Source of the DNA: Linnemannia schmuckeri
Taxonomy: Eukaryota; Mortierellomycota; Mortierellomycetes; Mortierellales; Mortierellaceae
NCBI GenBank assembly: GCA_029449235.1
Contig: JANATG010000003.1
Span: 2,666,001 to 2,730,000 of the forward strand
Direction: 5' to 3'
DNA: 64,000 nt
The notes under the pieces were generated by a model. The model saw nothing but the letters and a program-made list of their open reading frames with translations, was not told where the DNA came from and did not search any database. A program made the translations under genes and the position numbers. This document shows, piece by piece, positions 26,901 to 38,295 of this stretch; position 1 is the stretch's first letter, and each line of letters starts with the position of its first letter.

Positions 26901-29900
26901 GCATTGGCTAAGTGTACATCGGAAGTGGATCCCTCCCTCCTCTCTCCTTGCTTCGCGCTGGGTCCAAAAGAGAAAGTAGGAACAGGTATAATGGATTGAC
27001 ATGGAATAAGAAAGAAGGGAAATAGGCAGTGATATGTGGAGAAATAAGAGGAGTTCTTTTGCGGCGGCTGGATCTGAGATTAAGAGCAAAATAGGCAGCA
27101 AACAATTGGGTCATCTTACGGGCGGCGCATGTGTACGGATAAGAGTGTAAGTTGTGCATGGCGCAAGATTGGGCGAGACGCCATATATTCATCCATGCTC
27201 CTTTACATGATTGCATGGCGTCTTTTTATGTACACCAACCTCATTGTATAGTGTGTCGTTGAAATTGTCGTTGTTGTTTGTTTTGTCGTCAAAAAACAAA
27301 TACGTTGATGCATTTTTGTGCGTTTCGGCACGCTGTGATGACCTTGCGTTGGTGTGCTGTCGTCCTTGTTGTCGTTGTTGGTTTTTTTTTTTTTTTTTTT
27401 TTTTTTTTCGCATGATGGTGGCACAAACAACAAATTGCAATAATTCATGCCGCACGATCAAGAACCGACGTGAACTGAGGGAACGAATGGCAAAAACATT
27501 AACGGTGTTGTTGGACACACAGCAGACCACCAGTTCTTGAAAAAAAATGGGGTAACACTAGCCAAAAAAAAAAAAAAAAAAAAAAAAAAAAACGTGTTGT
27601 CTCAGTTGATGTATCAGTCAGCCGGTCAGTCAGTGATCACTGTTCCTGACTGGAGGTGTCCTTTCCATTCATTTTTGATCTTCATTGCTGTACTGTACGC
27701 TTCTATTTTCTTCTCTTGCACCCCTGCCTCACTGCCCCCACTTCTTCCTCCCTTATACCTGTCGTCCTTCTCACTCTTCCCCCCTGTTTTCTTTTCCCCT
27801 TGCCAAACTAGACCCCAATTAGCCTCCTCTCCCTTTCTTCCCCCATATCATCAGTGCAACCCCTGAAGCATAAACACCGTTGACCATTTCCTCTCTTTGT
27901 TGTTCATTTTTTGTGTTTTCTTGACCGTCCCATTGCTTCCCTCCACCCCTCTCCCCTTCATGACCCATTCGCACCTGCTGTACACACACTCACAACATTC
28001 ATGACACGGTTCACCTAGCAAAAAAAGAACAGAGCTCAGCTAGCCAACTATTTTATTTTAGTCCTCAAACAAATCTTTGCTGTCTCCGTAATTTCTTTCG
28101 TTCATGCCCTGCTTTTTTGCTTTGATCCCATGTTTACTTTTTTTCTCGTGGTAAAAAAAACTAGGGGGAGGTGAACGACTGAAGTAAAGAAATAATGACA
28201 GAGAAGAGGGTCAGCCAATTGTTCAATGCAATGCATTCTTGAGCCCCCTCCTCCTCCAAACACTAACGTAACCTTACATGGATCCTTTGCTCTTTTGCTT
28301 TTTGCTGTTCAACTCGCTATTCGTTATTTTTTCTTTTGGTCTTTACTAAAGACTTTGCAAAAAGCAGAGTCGGAACGCTCTTTAGAATCAGGAGGCGTCT
28401 AGAACACATTCCTCGTTTTCTTTTGTCTACTCGCCATTTGAGTGAATCTGCTGATAAAAACTGAGTGTTTCCATATTGGCTGAAGAGAGACAAGAGATCG
28501 TAAAACAAGAAAAATGGGTCAGAGGCAGAAAGGGGAATGAAAGCTAATTTGATGTGCCTCCTTTCTCCCGCTTTCCTCGTCCTTCACTTTCGCTCTCACC
28601 CTCTCGTTCAACGAAACAATGGCAATTGAGTGCAAAACAAAGACAACATGAAAAGAAAGAAAGAGATAATAAATGGGAACGGGTCAAAAATGCGTGTAAG
28701 ACGCAACCAAGAAGTAACAAAAACAAAATGGGTTGTAGGAGGCGAGAGAGAACGAAAGGGGAAAAGTACGTTGGTCCTTGCTCTCTTTCAGGGGTAAAGA
28801 AAAATATCAAGAGATGGACTGTGACCAGCATGGTCAATTAATGCGCGAGATGTGCAACACCGTTGAAAAGAAAGAAGCAAAAAGGCAGGTGTAACAAGAG
28901 AGAAGAGAGGATATGGATGGATTAACACGGAGACGGGGGAGTGAACGGCCAGACCTTGTTGACCAGTCGGGTCGTTTATTTGGGAGAACAAATGAGTCCT
29001 GGACTGAATAGTGAATGGATGGGTGAATAAGTGGACATGCACTGCACTGCATTTTGCAATTGGGGTCTCGCTACATCGAGAAAAGTACATGGCTGGGGTT
29101 GAGCTGAATGGTTCTAGTTCGTTTGAAATGAGTTGGATGGTTGTTACGTTTGAATGAATGATTTAGATAGCTCTCATTGTTGTCGTTTTTTTCTTCTTGC
29201 ATTTATTCAATTATGTCGTTCTTTCATTCTCCCCTTCCTTTCATATTATCCTCCCCTTCCTTTCGTATTGTCCTCCCCTTGGCTCTTCGTTCACCTTTGC
29301 ATTCATTCTCCTCTCTCTGCCACCTTGAGATCACCATTTCTAGTAAATAGCTGGCTGTTTCTTAAACGCGTGTTTTTTTACTTTTATTCAAAATGTTGAA
29401 TGGTCCCTCTCCTCCCCCTCATGTGCGTGAATTTATGTATGTCTATGTATGCTCCTCCGTCCTCCGTTGGGGTGTGTTTTTTTCCTTTATTTTCTCTGTT
29501 ACCCTTCATACCTCCTTAAACAACAACGACAACAACAACAACAACAACAAACAAAAAAACATGCACCAAATCGTAGCAGCGCCTTTTTTTTCTCTTCAAA
29601 CAATTGAAATATTGTTTATTTGGTTCTCTCTCTTTACTCCTTTCGCTCATCCCTCATTTACTTTTTTTGTTGGTTGAACCGTCTCTCTATCTGACTGGCT
29701 GTCTGTCTGCCCGTCTCTCCTTCACCTCCATTTAGTTCTTTGTTGTCGCTCCTCAGCATCCATGGCCATAGGCCATGGCCCTCGCTCGATCGCCCTTGGC
29801 CACGTTTGTATTCATTCTGCCCAGTTGACTTACTTCCCCTTGGAGACAGACCACAACAATATAAAAAGAGCTTCACGATCCCCAATACTCGATCTCTGTT

Positions 29901-30696
29901 TCTATTTCTTTTTTTTACCCTCTCTTTCCCTTCTTTCTTTTTGCGGTGGCTGTCCCCTATGCTCCTAATCCACTCTCTTCTTCTCTCTTTCATCCTTCTT
30001 CTTTAACCATTCATTTTACCCTTTTGTTTTATTTGTCCATGTTGCATTTTCCCTTCAGGCTGACCGTTATTTGAACAGACAAAACGCCACCTTTCCCTTC
30101 AACCTACCTTTTTCTTATTCGTCCTTTTTTCCGCACTAAACAACAAAGAGTCCACTCCTACACCTTCTCACTTCCTACATTCACTTGCTCGACTGGCACG
30201 ATTTCGTCTCACCTCGTAAGCAGCAAACCCTTTGCACAATTCTGTGATATTTCCATCCGTGTTGTACATCTTTTCTTAAAAAAAGAACATCTCAACAACA
30301 AACATCAGTACCACACCGCACCAAGTAATAGGAAACTAAAAACGAGATATGAATGTTTTTCTGCTCTCCCTCTCTTTTCTCCTTATCCTTCTCTTACTGA
30401 AATAGATTTCAAGGTGCACCCGCTTCATCCCTTTACTCTCATTTTATCTCCTCTTCCATCTCCTTTCTTGTTCTCGACCCTCTTCGACTCTCCAACTGGG
30501 AGGCAGACCCTTTCTTCCCTTTTGTTATTTCCTTTACTTCCATTCGCCGATCCTCTTTCTCTCTCTTTCGTCCACCTGTTGCTCAATATAATCCTTCCTC
30601 CTTTCTTCCCCCCTCCTTTCACTCCACTCCATCCTTTGTAAATCACCCTTCTGAAGAGCAACAACAACAACAACCAAAGGCACCAACACATCCGCC
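23983..30696. other. Large intergenic region, no supported gene
   Basis: About 6.7 kb. The first 600 bp is the 3' flank of the zinc-ribbon gene with a (CACACA)n stretch. A (CTCTC)n tract sits at ~26015-26055. T27 (27382-27408) and A29 (27564-27592) bracket 155 nt. The last ~1.6 kb becomes CT-rich on plus, leading into the membrane-protein gene. A 67-codon frame at 25620-25823 (plus) has ordinary composition but no family features. Confidence 0.55.
27382..27592. repeat. T27 ... A29 inverted homopolymer pair
   Basis: T27 at 27382-27408 and A29 at 27564-27592 flank 155 nt of non-repetitive sequence. Confidence 0.9.
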
Positions 30697-30718
30697 ATGT
30701 ACACCCCGGATCCAGAAG
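30697..30718 (+). CDS. Candidate first coding exon of the membrane protein
   Basis: ATG in a CCGCC context encodes MYTPDPE and one further base before a GTAACA donor. It joins in phase to the exon whose acceptor is at 31600-31601, giving ...PDPEAMSVLFGRK. The implied 883-nt intron is long for this window, and intermediate exons (acceptors near 30944 and 31165, donor near 31110) also read in phase, so the true structure is open. Confidence 0.4.
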
Positions 30719-31603
30719 GTAACATACCCTCGACACTCACTCTTTTCCCTCCCTTTCTTGTCTTTCTCTTCCTCTTCAGCCTTCTCCATCCGATTCCTTT
30801 TACCATGTATTGTTGCATTATCCCCTCCTCCCATTCAATCTCTCCATCCCCTACTCACCTCTACCCGCCAAACCCATCAGAGATGATATAACAAAAAAAA
30901 ACGCGCGCCAATCCACACAATTAACTTCACAACAACGAAAACAACAATGCCAGCAATGTTTCGTCTGCCTGTTGTTGTTTACACGGGTCCTCTTTCTAAC
31001 AACAAGACCATGTACAATCGCCCTCTCTCTTTTTCCTGCATCTTGCATGATTTCACAAAGGATACAAATGCTTACCCATCATGCAATTTGCAACACAGAG
31101 TCGTTACGTGAGTGCGCTCTCGTTTTCTCTGTGTGTCTGTCTTTTTTGCTGTCTTGGTGCATTCAGGGGCAAACCTTACACCATGTGCATGAACAACCGA
31201 AGCCCCTCCTCGTCTTCACCTCTCCCCTACTCGAATCAACTTCCCCTCCCTCGTTTATTATTTTTCCAACAACTTTAACCCCTCAATCCAATCTACGCCC
31301 AATCCAACTACCCTGCAGTTTGCGCAATCCACCTCTCTTGTTCCTTCTGGACTCGCGCAACCTCCTTCTACACATTTCGATCTAGTCCTCCCTGGTCGCA
31401 CAACGATAACATAAATGCATTAACTCCAAGAACGGTCATTGCTAACCTCCATTCTCTCCGACACCTTGTTTCTCTTCGTTCTCTCTCTGCCTTTCTCTCT
31501 CTCTTTCTCGAACCTCGCTCCCCCTAAACCCCAAAAATACCCCTCATCGCGACCTCATACAGAGTCGCTTTCGCTGTTCATCTCGTTGGCATCGATTTCA
31601 GCC

Positions 31604-32624
31604 ATGTCAGTCCTGTTTGGACGCAAGACGGCTGGAACCAAGCTCAGCACGATCAACTACGCGCGTGGTCTGGTCGTGTCGTTGTACATCATTTCGTGGA
31701 CGTTCTCATTGATTGCTGCTATGTTGGTCCAGACCAACAACTTTAACGCAATCTCGTGCACCATGTCCGTCTACATGTGTATTACCCTCTATGCCGTCTC
31801 GAAGATTATCATCTACCTCTTCCTCATGGAGAAGGTCTATGTCGTTACGGCCGTCGGTACCACCCGCGCTAACTTTATGGTAAATGATAATTTGTGAGAC
31901 AGCGATGAGACGACTTTGTAACGCGTCAAAGATCACGGCCACGTATTTTTTGCGTCAATCGCCAGCCAATAAGACACAACAAATTCTAACTCTCGTTTCG
32001 TCTTCTATACAAAAACAGCTGTATAGGATTAACTTGGCGCTACTTGTGCCTTACTTGGGCATCTTTTGCTTGATGATTGTCTACCGCGTCTCTGAGGTGA
32101 CAGAGGACGGCCAATGCAAAATCGGTCTCTTGCCACCTGCGTCGGTGACTTTGATCCTCTACGACATCTTCATCTCGAGTTGGTTGACTCTTCTCTTTAT
32201 CCGCCCATTGATGTCGTCGACCTCGCTCCTCCAGGGCCCCTCTAAGGGCAAGCTCCGTGATGTGGCCCGTCGTACTCTGATGGGATCCCTCATTGCGCTG
32301 GTCCTCAGTACCGGTAACGTCTTTACATTGGTGCTCTTCAAGGGTTATGAGCGTGGTCTCATCTGTCTCGCCTCTTGCACCGTGGATGTCACCCTCAATG
32401 CCATCACAGTCCATTGGGTCACCTCTCGTGGTGGTGGACGATCGCTCAACAACCCAGTTGAGCGTTCTTCAGGTGACCGTAGGCAGCAGCCCCAAACCCA
32501 TATGACGCAGTCCGAGAAGCAGGTCGCTCCCCTTGACTCACACATCTCTGTCACCGTCGAGAGCTACGTAGAGCAGTACCACCAGCAAACGAGCGCTGGT
32601 ACCTCAAGCGCTCCTAGCTACTAA
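31604..32624 (+). CDS. Multi-pass membrane protein, possible seven-helix receptor (N-terminal exon uncertain)
   Basis: Two secure exons, ending at 31879 and spanning 32019-32624, give 293 residues from the ATG at 31604. Six hydrophobic segments are visible: LVVSLYIISWTFSLIAAML, an ISCTMSVYMC...IIIYLFL segment, INLALLVPYLGIFCLMIVY, SVTLILYDIFISSWLTLLFI, LMGSLIALVLSTGNVFTLVL and GLICLASCTVDVTLNAIT. A ~70-residue polar, Gln/Ser-rich tail follows. The 5' end is ambiguous. An exon at 30697-30718 (MYTPDPE plus one base, GTAACA donor) joins in phase to an acceptor at 31600-31601. Alternatively an acceptor at ~31561 adds a hydrophobic stretch (SLSLFISLASISAM) that would make a seventh helix. Family not recognised; a GPCR-like receptor is inference from topology only. 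Confidence 0.75.
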
Positions 32625-35360
32625 AAAACCTGTTGGTGGCTCTCTTTTATCCTTTTGAAGAGCGAAGGGACTTGCACCTGTGGTAGTACACCACTAAACG
32701 AAAGTCCTTTTTAGTCTTCAATCAACACTCTCTCCACACTATTTCTTCTCATATCCATGTATTTTACTGCATTTCTTTTTTTTTTCTGTCTTCCATTGAT
32801 TGCTTCTTCGCAAGCAAGGCAAGAGACTTTTTTTGTGCTTTTCATCTACTATTTCGTTAGCTACTTTATTCACCATTTCACCATCGGACATTCAATGTGC
32901 ACAAGACAAAACTACTCCGTTCAAGGATCGGTCCGTTGTTGTGTATGTTGTGAAGGATGATGGTGGACCCCATAAACCTCTCGTAATAAAACACATTCAC
33001 TTGTTCATCCTTTTCTTATCCTTTGCCATAACGATGTTCCGGGCCAAGCTAAAAATGAACAAAGCTGCAAAGAGTTTAGACCCAGTCCAGATCCTCGTTC
33101 GTTCTTCCCCTTGAGACAATGCATGGCAGGCATTAACTGAATATTTCACTTCTCAACGGGTGGCTCCTTTTCTTTCTTTCTCTTTCTCCTCCTTTCTTCT
33201 CTTTTCCTTCCACTTCCCCTTTTTTCATAAGAGTTGCTTTGTTCTTAGTATAATTTGAAGTTATTTTCAGGAACAGGCAGGCCAGCTATTGTTCTAAAGA
33301 TCTAAAGATACACGCTCACTTCTCATCGCCCCCGCTGCGGTATTTCTGCATGGTGGTTCATTTCAATGATGACACAAAAAATCAAAAAAATCTTTCTTGG
33401 TGAATGCGGCCCCTACTCCCTCCTTCAGTTTTCACCAATACTTTCATCTTCTTACCTGCCTCTTTTCCCTTTCTCCCTTCCTTTCCTTCTTTTCCTCGGT
33501 CTCTATTTCCTCCCCGCTATTTTTTCTTTGGTAGATATCCTTCCTTCTTCTTGGAACGCACGTAATAATATACCTATTTTTGTGACATCAAAGCCAAGTC
33601 AAAAGTACCCCATTGTCGACTGTCTTGGGCGCCTTTTTTGTCATCGATCCCTCCATTCCACCCTTTCTCAGACCACTACCAGTCTCACGACAAAGAGGCG
33701 AGAGACTTCTTTCTCCTGCCCTCCCTTCCCTCCCTCGTTCCTTTCCTCCCCCCCCCCCCCCCCCCCTCTCTCTCTCGCTTCCGTTCTCTTCCTTTGACCT
33801 ACGTACTTACTCAACAAATCCTCCCACTCCATCGCCTTGCGTTGTCCGTCTTTGGAAGTAAGGGTGAGCTCGGATTTTTTTTTTTTATTTCAGCGAGTGC
33901 GGAAGGAGACAGAGCGCGAGAGAGGATGGCGAAGGAGGGATATTTTAAACTTTTGAAAGCTCCAACGAACCCTTTTGATGCACATAGTGAAGTATCAAGC
34001 GCAAGCACACATGGCAATAAGGGAAGGATCTGGGTGGAAAGCGAGCCTGTTTTCTTTTTCTTTTTTTTTTTTTTAATTCTCCGGCGGCCTTTCTTTTTGA
34101 AGCCATGGAAGCAATACGATGAATGCGCGCGTGAATAAGGTAAGGACGCTTTCAGCCGACGCTTTGTCAACATGTCAACAATGACGATGGATACTGAGGA
34201 GTACAAAATCGCCGTGATGGGTAAGCAAAGACTAAAGCCATAGGAAGAGGGAGGGAGAACGAGCGGCGAGGAGAACGCGGAACCCTGGCTTGACTTTCAT
34301 CCGGAACTGGCATTGTTGGTTTTTCCTGTTTGTTGTTTTGAGCATAAAGCCTGTGAATGTAGCATGTCCACATGTCCAATTTTGGCTTTCAAAATGGGGT
34401 TGTGGATGCAACAATGCTTATTTTTTTTTTCCTTTTCTTTCATCTTTCTTCGCCTAAGCACGGTATATTCATTGTTGTTACTACTCCTGAATCCTTAACT
34501 GGCTTGAACACATGCACAAACAAACCCCTGTCTTTCGTACTCACATACTCTCTCCGATGTACTACTCTTTTATCCTCGTTCATCAATCGACAGCATCAAT
34601 ACATCCATACGCATTCAACACGTTCTTGATCATCGGCACTCTATCCATCGACACTCTTCTCGTTCTTGGTTAGTTCACCACCACCTCTCTCCATTCCATC
34701 AAGGACTTCCGCCCAACTTTCTCTGCATCGTAGACACGCAGATGGATCCTCTCTCTCATACTTAGCCTCATTGCGCATTATCCATTGTCCATCGCCCTTT
34801 TCTGTCTGCAATCTTTGTCTCCCTTGTTCCCTCTGTCCCTCCTCTCCCTCTTGGCTCTTTGGATGTTGAGTTTACTATCCTTCCTTCGCTATTATTGCTA
34901 TTGACTCTTTTTTCACACTCTCTTACTTTCTCCACTTTACCCAAACAATACAACAACAATAACCAAAGCCCACTGTTGTCGACACGAGCCCTTTCTCTTT
35001 TCTTCACTTGACTGCCCCTCCCTTCGGCTCCTCCCCCCCCCCCCCCCAAAAAAAAAAAAAAGCAAAGAGAAAGAAAGCATCCTTTTTAACTCACTCATCT
35101 GGCATCTATCCGTTTTTTTCCCCTTTCTTTCCTTCCCTCGCTTTTTCATCTCTTTCTTTCTTCTCCTTTTTAAACTTCCCTTGAACATACCTTCTTTCCT
35201 TTCTGCCTTATGATCACTATCCCCTCTTTTCATACTTTGCTTTCTCTTTGTTTCTCATCCATTTAATCTCTCGGCAACTGACATACCACCCCGCTTCCTT
35301 TCACTTTTCAATCCTACTTTCTACGTCTTTTTTTATATCTGTTACTACTTATACTGCATA
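32625..35360. other. Intergenic region with an orphan Ras-like exon
   Basis: 3' flank of the membrane-protein gene on the left; CT-rich leader of the Cys-motif gene on the right. C runs occur at ~33750-33768 and ~35033-35047. Apart from the short exon-like sequence at 34172-34220 no gene is supported. Confidence 0.5.
34172..34220 (+). pseudogene. Orphan exon resembling the N-terminus of a Ras-type GTPase
   Basis: ATG-initiated 16 codons plus one base (MSTMTMDTEEYKIAVM G) end at a perfect GTAAGC donor. Ras/Rap-family proteins start with a strand of the type EYKxxxxG followed by GGVGKSA. No P-loop or later exon is seen between here and 35360, where an unrelated leader begins. It may be a relic of a duplicated or translocated gene, or chance resemblance over a short stretch. 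Confidence 0.3.
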
Positions 35361-37676
35361 ATGTCGACGACAAAGTCCTGCGCTTCCAACGGCGGTGCTG
35401 GATGTTCTCGAGGATTTGTGAGGGAAAAGTGTCACAAGTGTAACCTGGGCTCCGTTGTCTGTGACATGTGTCATGCCGGCTCTCTTGTCACCCAGCACTT
35501 TCACTACCACCAGCTACACCAACAACAGCAACAGAACCAACATCAGCAACAGAAGCGACGAGGTAGCAAGGACAACAACAACCATCAGCATCAGCACCAT
35601 CGTCTATCATCAACGTCGTCAACGTCGTCAAGCTCTTCTTCGAGGTCCTCGTCTGCCTGCTCGACGCCGACCACGGGTTCTCCACGCAGCAGTCTCTCCA
35701 TCGAGGCACTTTCACCTCTCTCTCAGACTCATATCGCTGGCTGGGGTCCTCTGGTTACCAATACTATGGCAAAGTTGCTTCAGCTTGCAGGATCCAGATC
35801 TGCCCCAGCTGGCACTACTCCTCCTCCTCCCTCAGCGGTCAACTCGGCACCACCACAACCAACATCTTCCACAGGAGGCTTTCCTCCTCCATCTGTTTCT
35901 CCTACTTCGACCCTATCTCCTCCACTTCCTCTCGTTAGCCCACATTCTCAGACCTCGTCTCCTAGACCTATGGCGATCAAAACCCTTTCCATCTCCTACC
36001 AGCTTCCCTTACCTTCAGGCCACCCACAAAAGTCCCTTGTCTCGTCCTCGCCCGTCTCACCGATCCCTGCCAAGGACATCGCCCTGTCTGTGATCACGGA
36101 CCATCCTTATCCCTCATATACCCGGTCGGCTCCTTCTTCTCCAACCGCCAATATTGCCGCTGCTCGGTCCTCCACTTCCTCGCCTCCTCCTTTTCTACAT
36201 CCCTCTCTCTCAATCTCGTCGTCGATCCCTCCATCACCTCCTACTACAACCACAACAATCATAACAACCACACCAGCATCTTATTCTGGACCCACTCCTC
36301 CTCATCCTTTCTCTTCTTCCTCATATCCAGTCCCTTCATTCCCTTCTCCCTACGGTCCACCGTCGCTCCCGTGTATCTTTTGCTTCAACGGCAGAAAGGC
36401 CTGTGAGGAATGTTTTGGCCTCGGATACGTCCAACGGATCTGTCAGGAATGCCTTCGTGACCAACACCGTCAACAGAACAATAGTCGTCGTCGGATGAAG
36501 CACACCTCCCTCCCGAACGCATGGAACCAGTTTGGGATCAAAATTAAGGAACAGCTTTTTTCTAATTCGTCCATCACTACCACCACCACCGCCACGGCTG
36601 CGGCACCCTCGAGTAATACCACTACCCCTGGAACAACAGTAGCAACTATGACTACTGCAACTATGACTGGGACCAATGGGAACGCGTCGCCGTCGTCGTT
36701 GCCCCTTTCGTCGGCAATGCTGTTTCTTCCCCTTCAGCGACGCAATACGTCCGCCAATGCTCGAACCGGAGGAAGTTCATTAATGGCAACAACAAAGACA
36801 GGAATCACCGGACTGTCCCTCAAAAAAAAGTGGCAGAGACAGCAGCAGTCCAAGAGTATGGTCTCGCTGCCCCTGACCACCAACTCTCGGTCGCTGTCTG
36901 GGCCTTCCTCGTCTCCTACAACGCCTACGGCAACAGCGCCACCAATGTCGTCGTTGGCTACCCCGACTTCTCCTGCAGGCACCGCCTCGTCGCCCTGTAT
37001 CTCGAATGCGATGATCGCTACAAACGGGGCTACGACCGCCACGACCGTCGGATCTGGAGTCGGGCCGAGCCTGGGACCTGTGGATGAAGGTGAATTTGAG
37101 AGGACAATGTTCACGGAGATGAAGAACCCCAACCGCTGCAGCGACAGCACAAGCGAAGAAGACGACGATGAGGATACAGGGGCTGTTGTCAGGGAGGCAA
37201 AGGAGGAAAAGGTTGTTGGACGCGTTCAGACTTCGAACAATAACAACAACAATAGCCAGCTGATGCCACTACCAACATCGACACCGACTCAAAAAAAGTC
37301 GTTCAAGGCAACTGTCATGGGGGCACTCAAACTCCCTAATCTGTTTCAAGGACACCTCCACGTCACCTCAACAACCACCTCCTCCTCAAGCAACAACAAC
37401 AATACCAATAACAATAGTAATAGCAATAATGATAATAATAGGGGCAGGAGGAGGGACAGAGGTGGCAGGGGAGGAGATAATAGAGGCATGGACCATGTGA
37501 GCAACAGAAACAACAACATCAACAACAACAGAGGAGGAGGAGGGGGAAGAGAGGGAGGTGAAGGGAGCGGTGGTGGTAGTAGTAGAGGTAGTCGTGTCCC
37601 TCATAGGCGGCAGTGGTCGTTGTCATTGTCTTCGTTGTCGATGTCTAGTCTTCCTTCCGCATTGACAGCAACCTAG
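35361..37676 (+). CDS. Single-exon 771-residue disordered protein with two Cys clusters (DnaJ-like zinc motif)
   Basis: One uninterrupted frame from ATG 35361. The N-terminus has a Cys cluster (CSRGFVREKCHKCNLGSVVC then DMC). Residues ~335-370 hold CIFCFNGRKACEECFGLGYV and then CQEC, a C-X2-C-X-N-G ... C-X2-C-X-G-X-G pattern like the DnaJ central zinc domain. No J-domain (HPD) is present. The rest is Ser/Thr/Pro-rich, with an acidic patch (TSEEDDDEDTG) and an Asn/Gly/Arg-rich tail including RGRRRDRGGRGGDNRG, an RGG-like segment that may bind RNA. No membrane span. Function unknown; a zinc-dependent adaptor is a guess. The stop is only 85 bp upstream of the HMG-box start on the same strand. 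Confidence 0.85.
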   Translation: MSTTKSCASNGGAGCSRGFVREKCHKCNLGSVVCDMCHAGSLVTQHFHYHQLHQQQQQNQHQQQKRRGSKDNNNHQHQHHRLSSTSSTSSSSSSRSSSACSTPTTGSPRSSLSIEALSPLSQTHIAGWGPLVTNTMAKLLQLAGSRSAPAGTTPPPPSAVNSAPPQPTSSTGGFPPPSVSPTSTLSPPLPLVSPHSQTSSPRPMAIKTLSISYQLPLPSGHPQKSLVSSSPVSPIPAKDIALSVITDHPYPSYTRSAPSSPTANIAAARSSTSSPPPFLHPSLSISSSIPPSPPTTTTTIITTTPASYSGPTPPHPFSSSSYPVPSFPSPYGPPSLPCIFCFNGRKACEECFGLGYVQRICQECLRDQHRQQNNSRRRMKHTSLPNAWNQFGIKIKEQLFSNSSITTTTTATAAAPSSNTTTPGTTVATMTTATMTGTNGNASPSSLPLSSAMLFLPLQRRNTSANARTGGSSLMATTKTGITGLSLKKKWQRQQQSKSMVSLPLTTNSRSLSGPSSSPTTPTATAPPMSSLATPTSPAGTASSPCISNAMIATNGATTATTVGSGVGPSLGPVDEGEFERTMFTEMKNPNRCSDSTSEEDDDEDTGAVVREAKEEKVVGRVQTSNNNNNNSQLMPLPTSTPTQKKSFKATVMGALKLPNLFQGHLHVTSTTTSSSSNNNNTNNNSNSNNDNNRGRRRDRGGRGGDNRGMDHVSNRNNNINNNRGGGGGREGGEGSGGGSSRGSRVPHRRQWSLSLSSLSMSSLPSALTAT

Positions 37677-37761
37677 TCCAACAATAAACCTTATACATGT
37701 GGCTTTGCTACGGAGCTAGTGATTGCTCCTTTCCTCACATTGCTTCCTTCATCTTGCAACC

Positions 37762-38216
37762 ATGAGATCATACAGGTCCATCGCACCAAAACCAGCAGTT
37801 ACAAAAGGGGCAATAGCGACATCGAAAAGATCAAAAAGTCGACCGATGAAGTAAGTAATCGAATACTTTGAAAAGCTCGAACTCAAATGCAAAACTCATC
37901 TTATTCTTAAGTTGTTTCCTCTTGTACCGTCAGAAAATGAACAGACTCATAGAAGGGAAAACTACTATTGAAAAGTCCGCCATTATTGGCCAACTTTGGA
38001 GGAGCGAAAGTCAGGAAGAAAAGGCGAAGTGGAAATTGCTCGCGTAAGTACCAATATAGGTGTGAATATGTGTCTGTAATTTGTCGCCAGAACTACAGCC
38101 TAACATCCTAACTGATTGATAGACAACATGAGAAACATTTGTTTCAGATGTCGGTCAGACCTAATGACCCTCTACCAAAGCAGTCTCACATGCCTATAAC
38201 ACTTCTCCCGCTCTGA
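37762..38216 (+). CDS. Small HMG-box protein, MATA/Ste11-type
   Basis: Three short exons in phase: 37762-37850 (GTAAGT donor), 37912-38043 (GTAAGT donor), 38123-38216; 104 residues. No exon is long enough to stand out alone. The joined product contains SRPMNCFLLYRQKMNRLIEG, then TIEKSAIIGQLWRSES, then EEKAKWKLLAQHEKH. This is the HMG-box pattern of fungal mating-type and Ste11-like factors (RPxNxFxLYR ... IIGxLWRxES ... KAxWxxLAxxEK). Intron 2 has a CTAACTGA branch-like site near its 3' end. HMG boxes bend DNA, and in Mucoromycota sexM/sexP of this type determine mating identity. The usual sex-locus neighbours (triose-phosphate transporter, RNA helicase) are not recognised here, so mating function is open. 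The short tail after the box may continue into the next gene if an exon choice is wrong. Confidence 0.8.
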
Positions 38217-38295
38217 AAGGGGTCAGCGACATTTTATTTCTTTCCTTCTTTCTTTCGTATTTCTTTTCTCCTTACCACCAACTCACATTCACCCC

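Noticed and set aside
27189..27530. Lys/Asn/Gln-rich minus-strand frame
   Set aside because: Created by reading through the T27 tract.
31439..31603. Signal-peptide-like start upstream of the membrane protein
   Set aside because: The Leu/Phe/Ser stretch (LFLFVLSLPFSLSFS) comes from CT-rich leader DNA, has no ATG and is followed by good acceptors.
35455..36093. 212-codon plus-strand frame overlapping the Cys-motif gene
   Set aside because: Alternative frame of low-complexity Ser/Pro codons; the 771-residue frame has the conserved Cys motifs.
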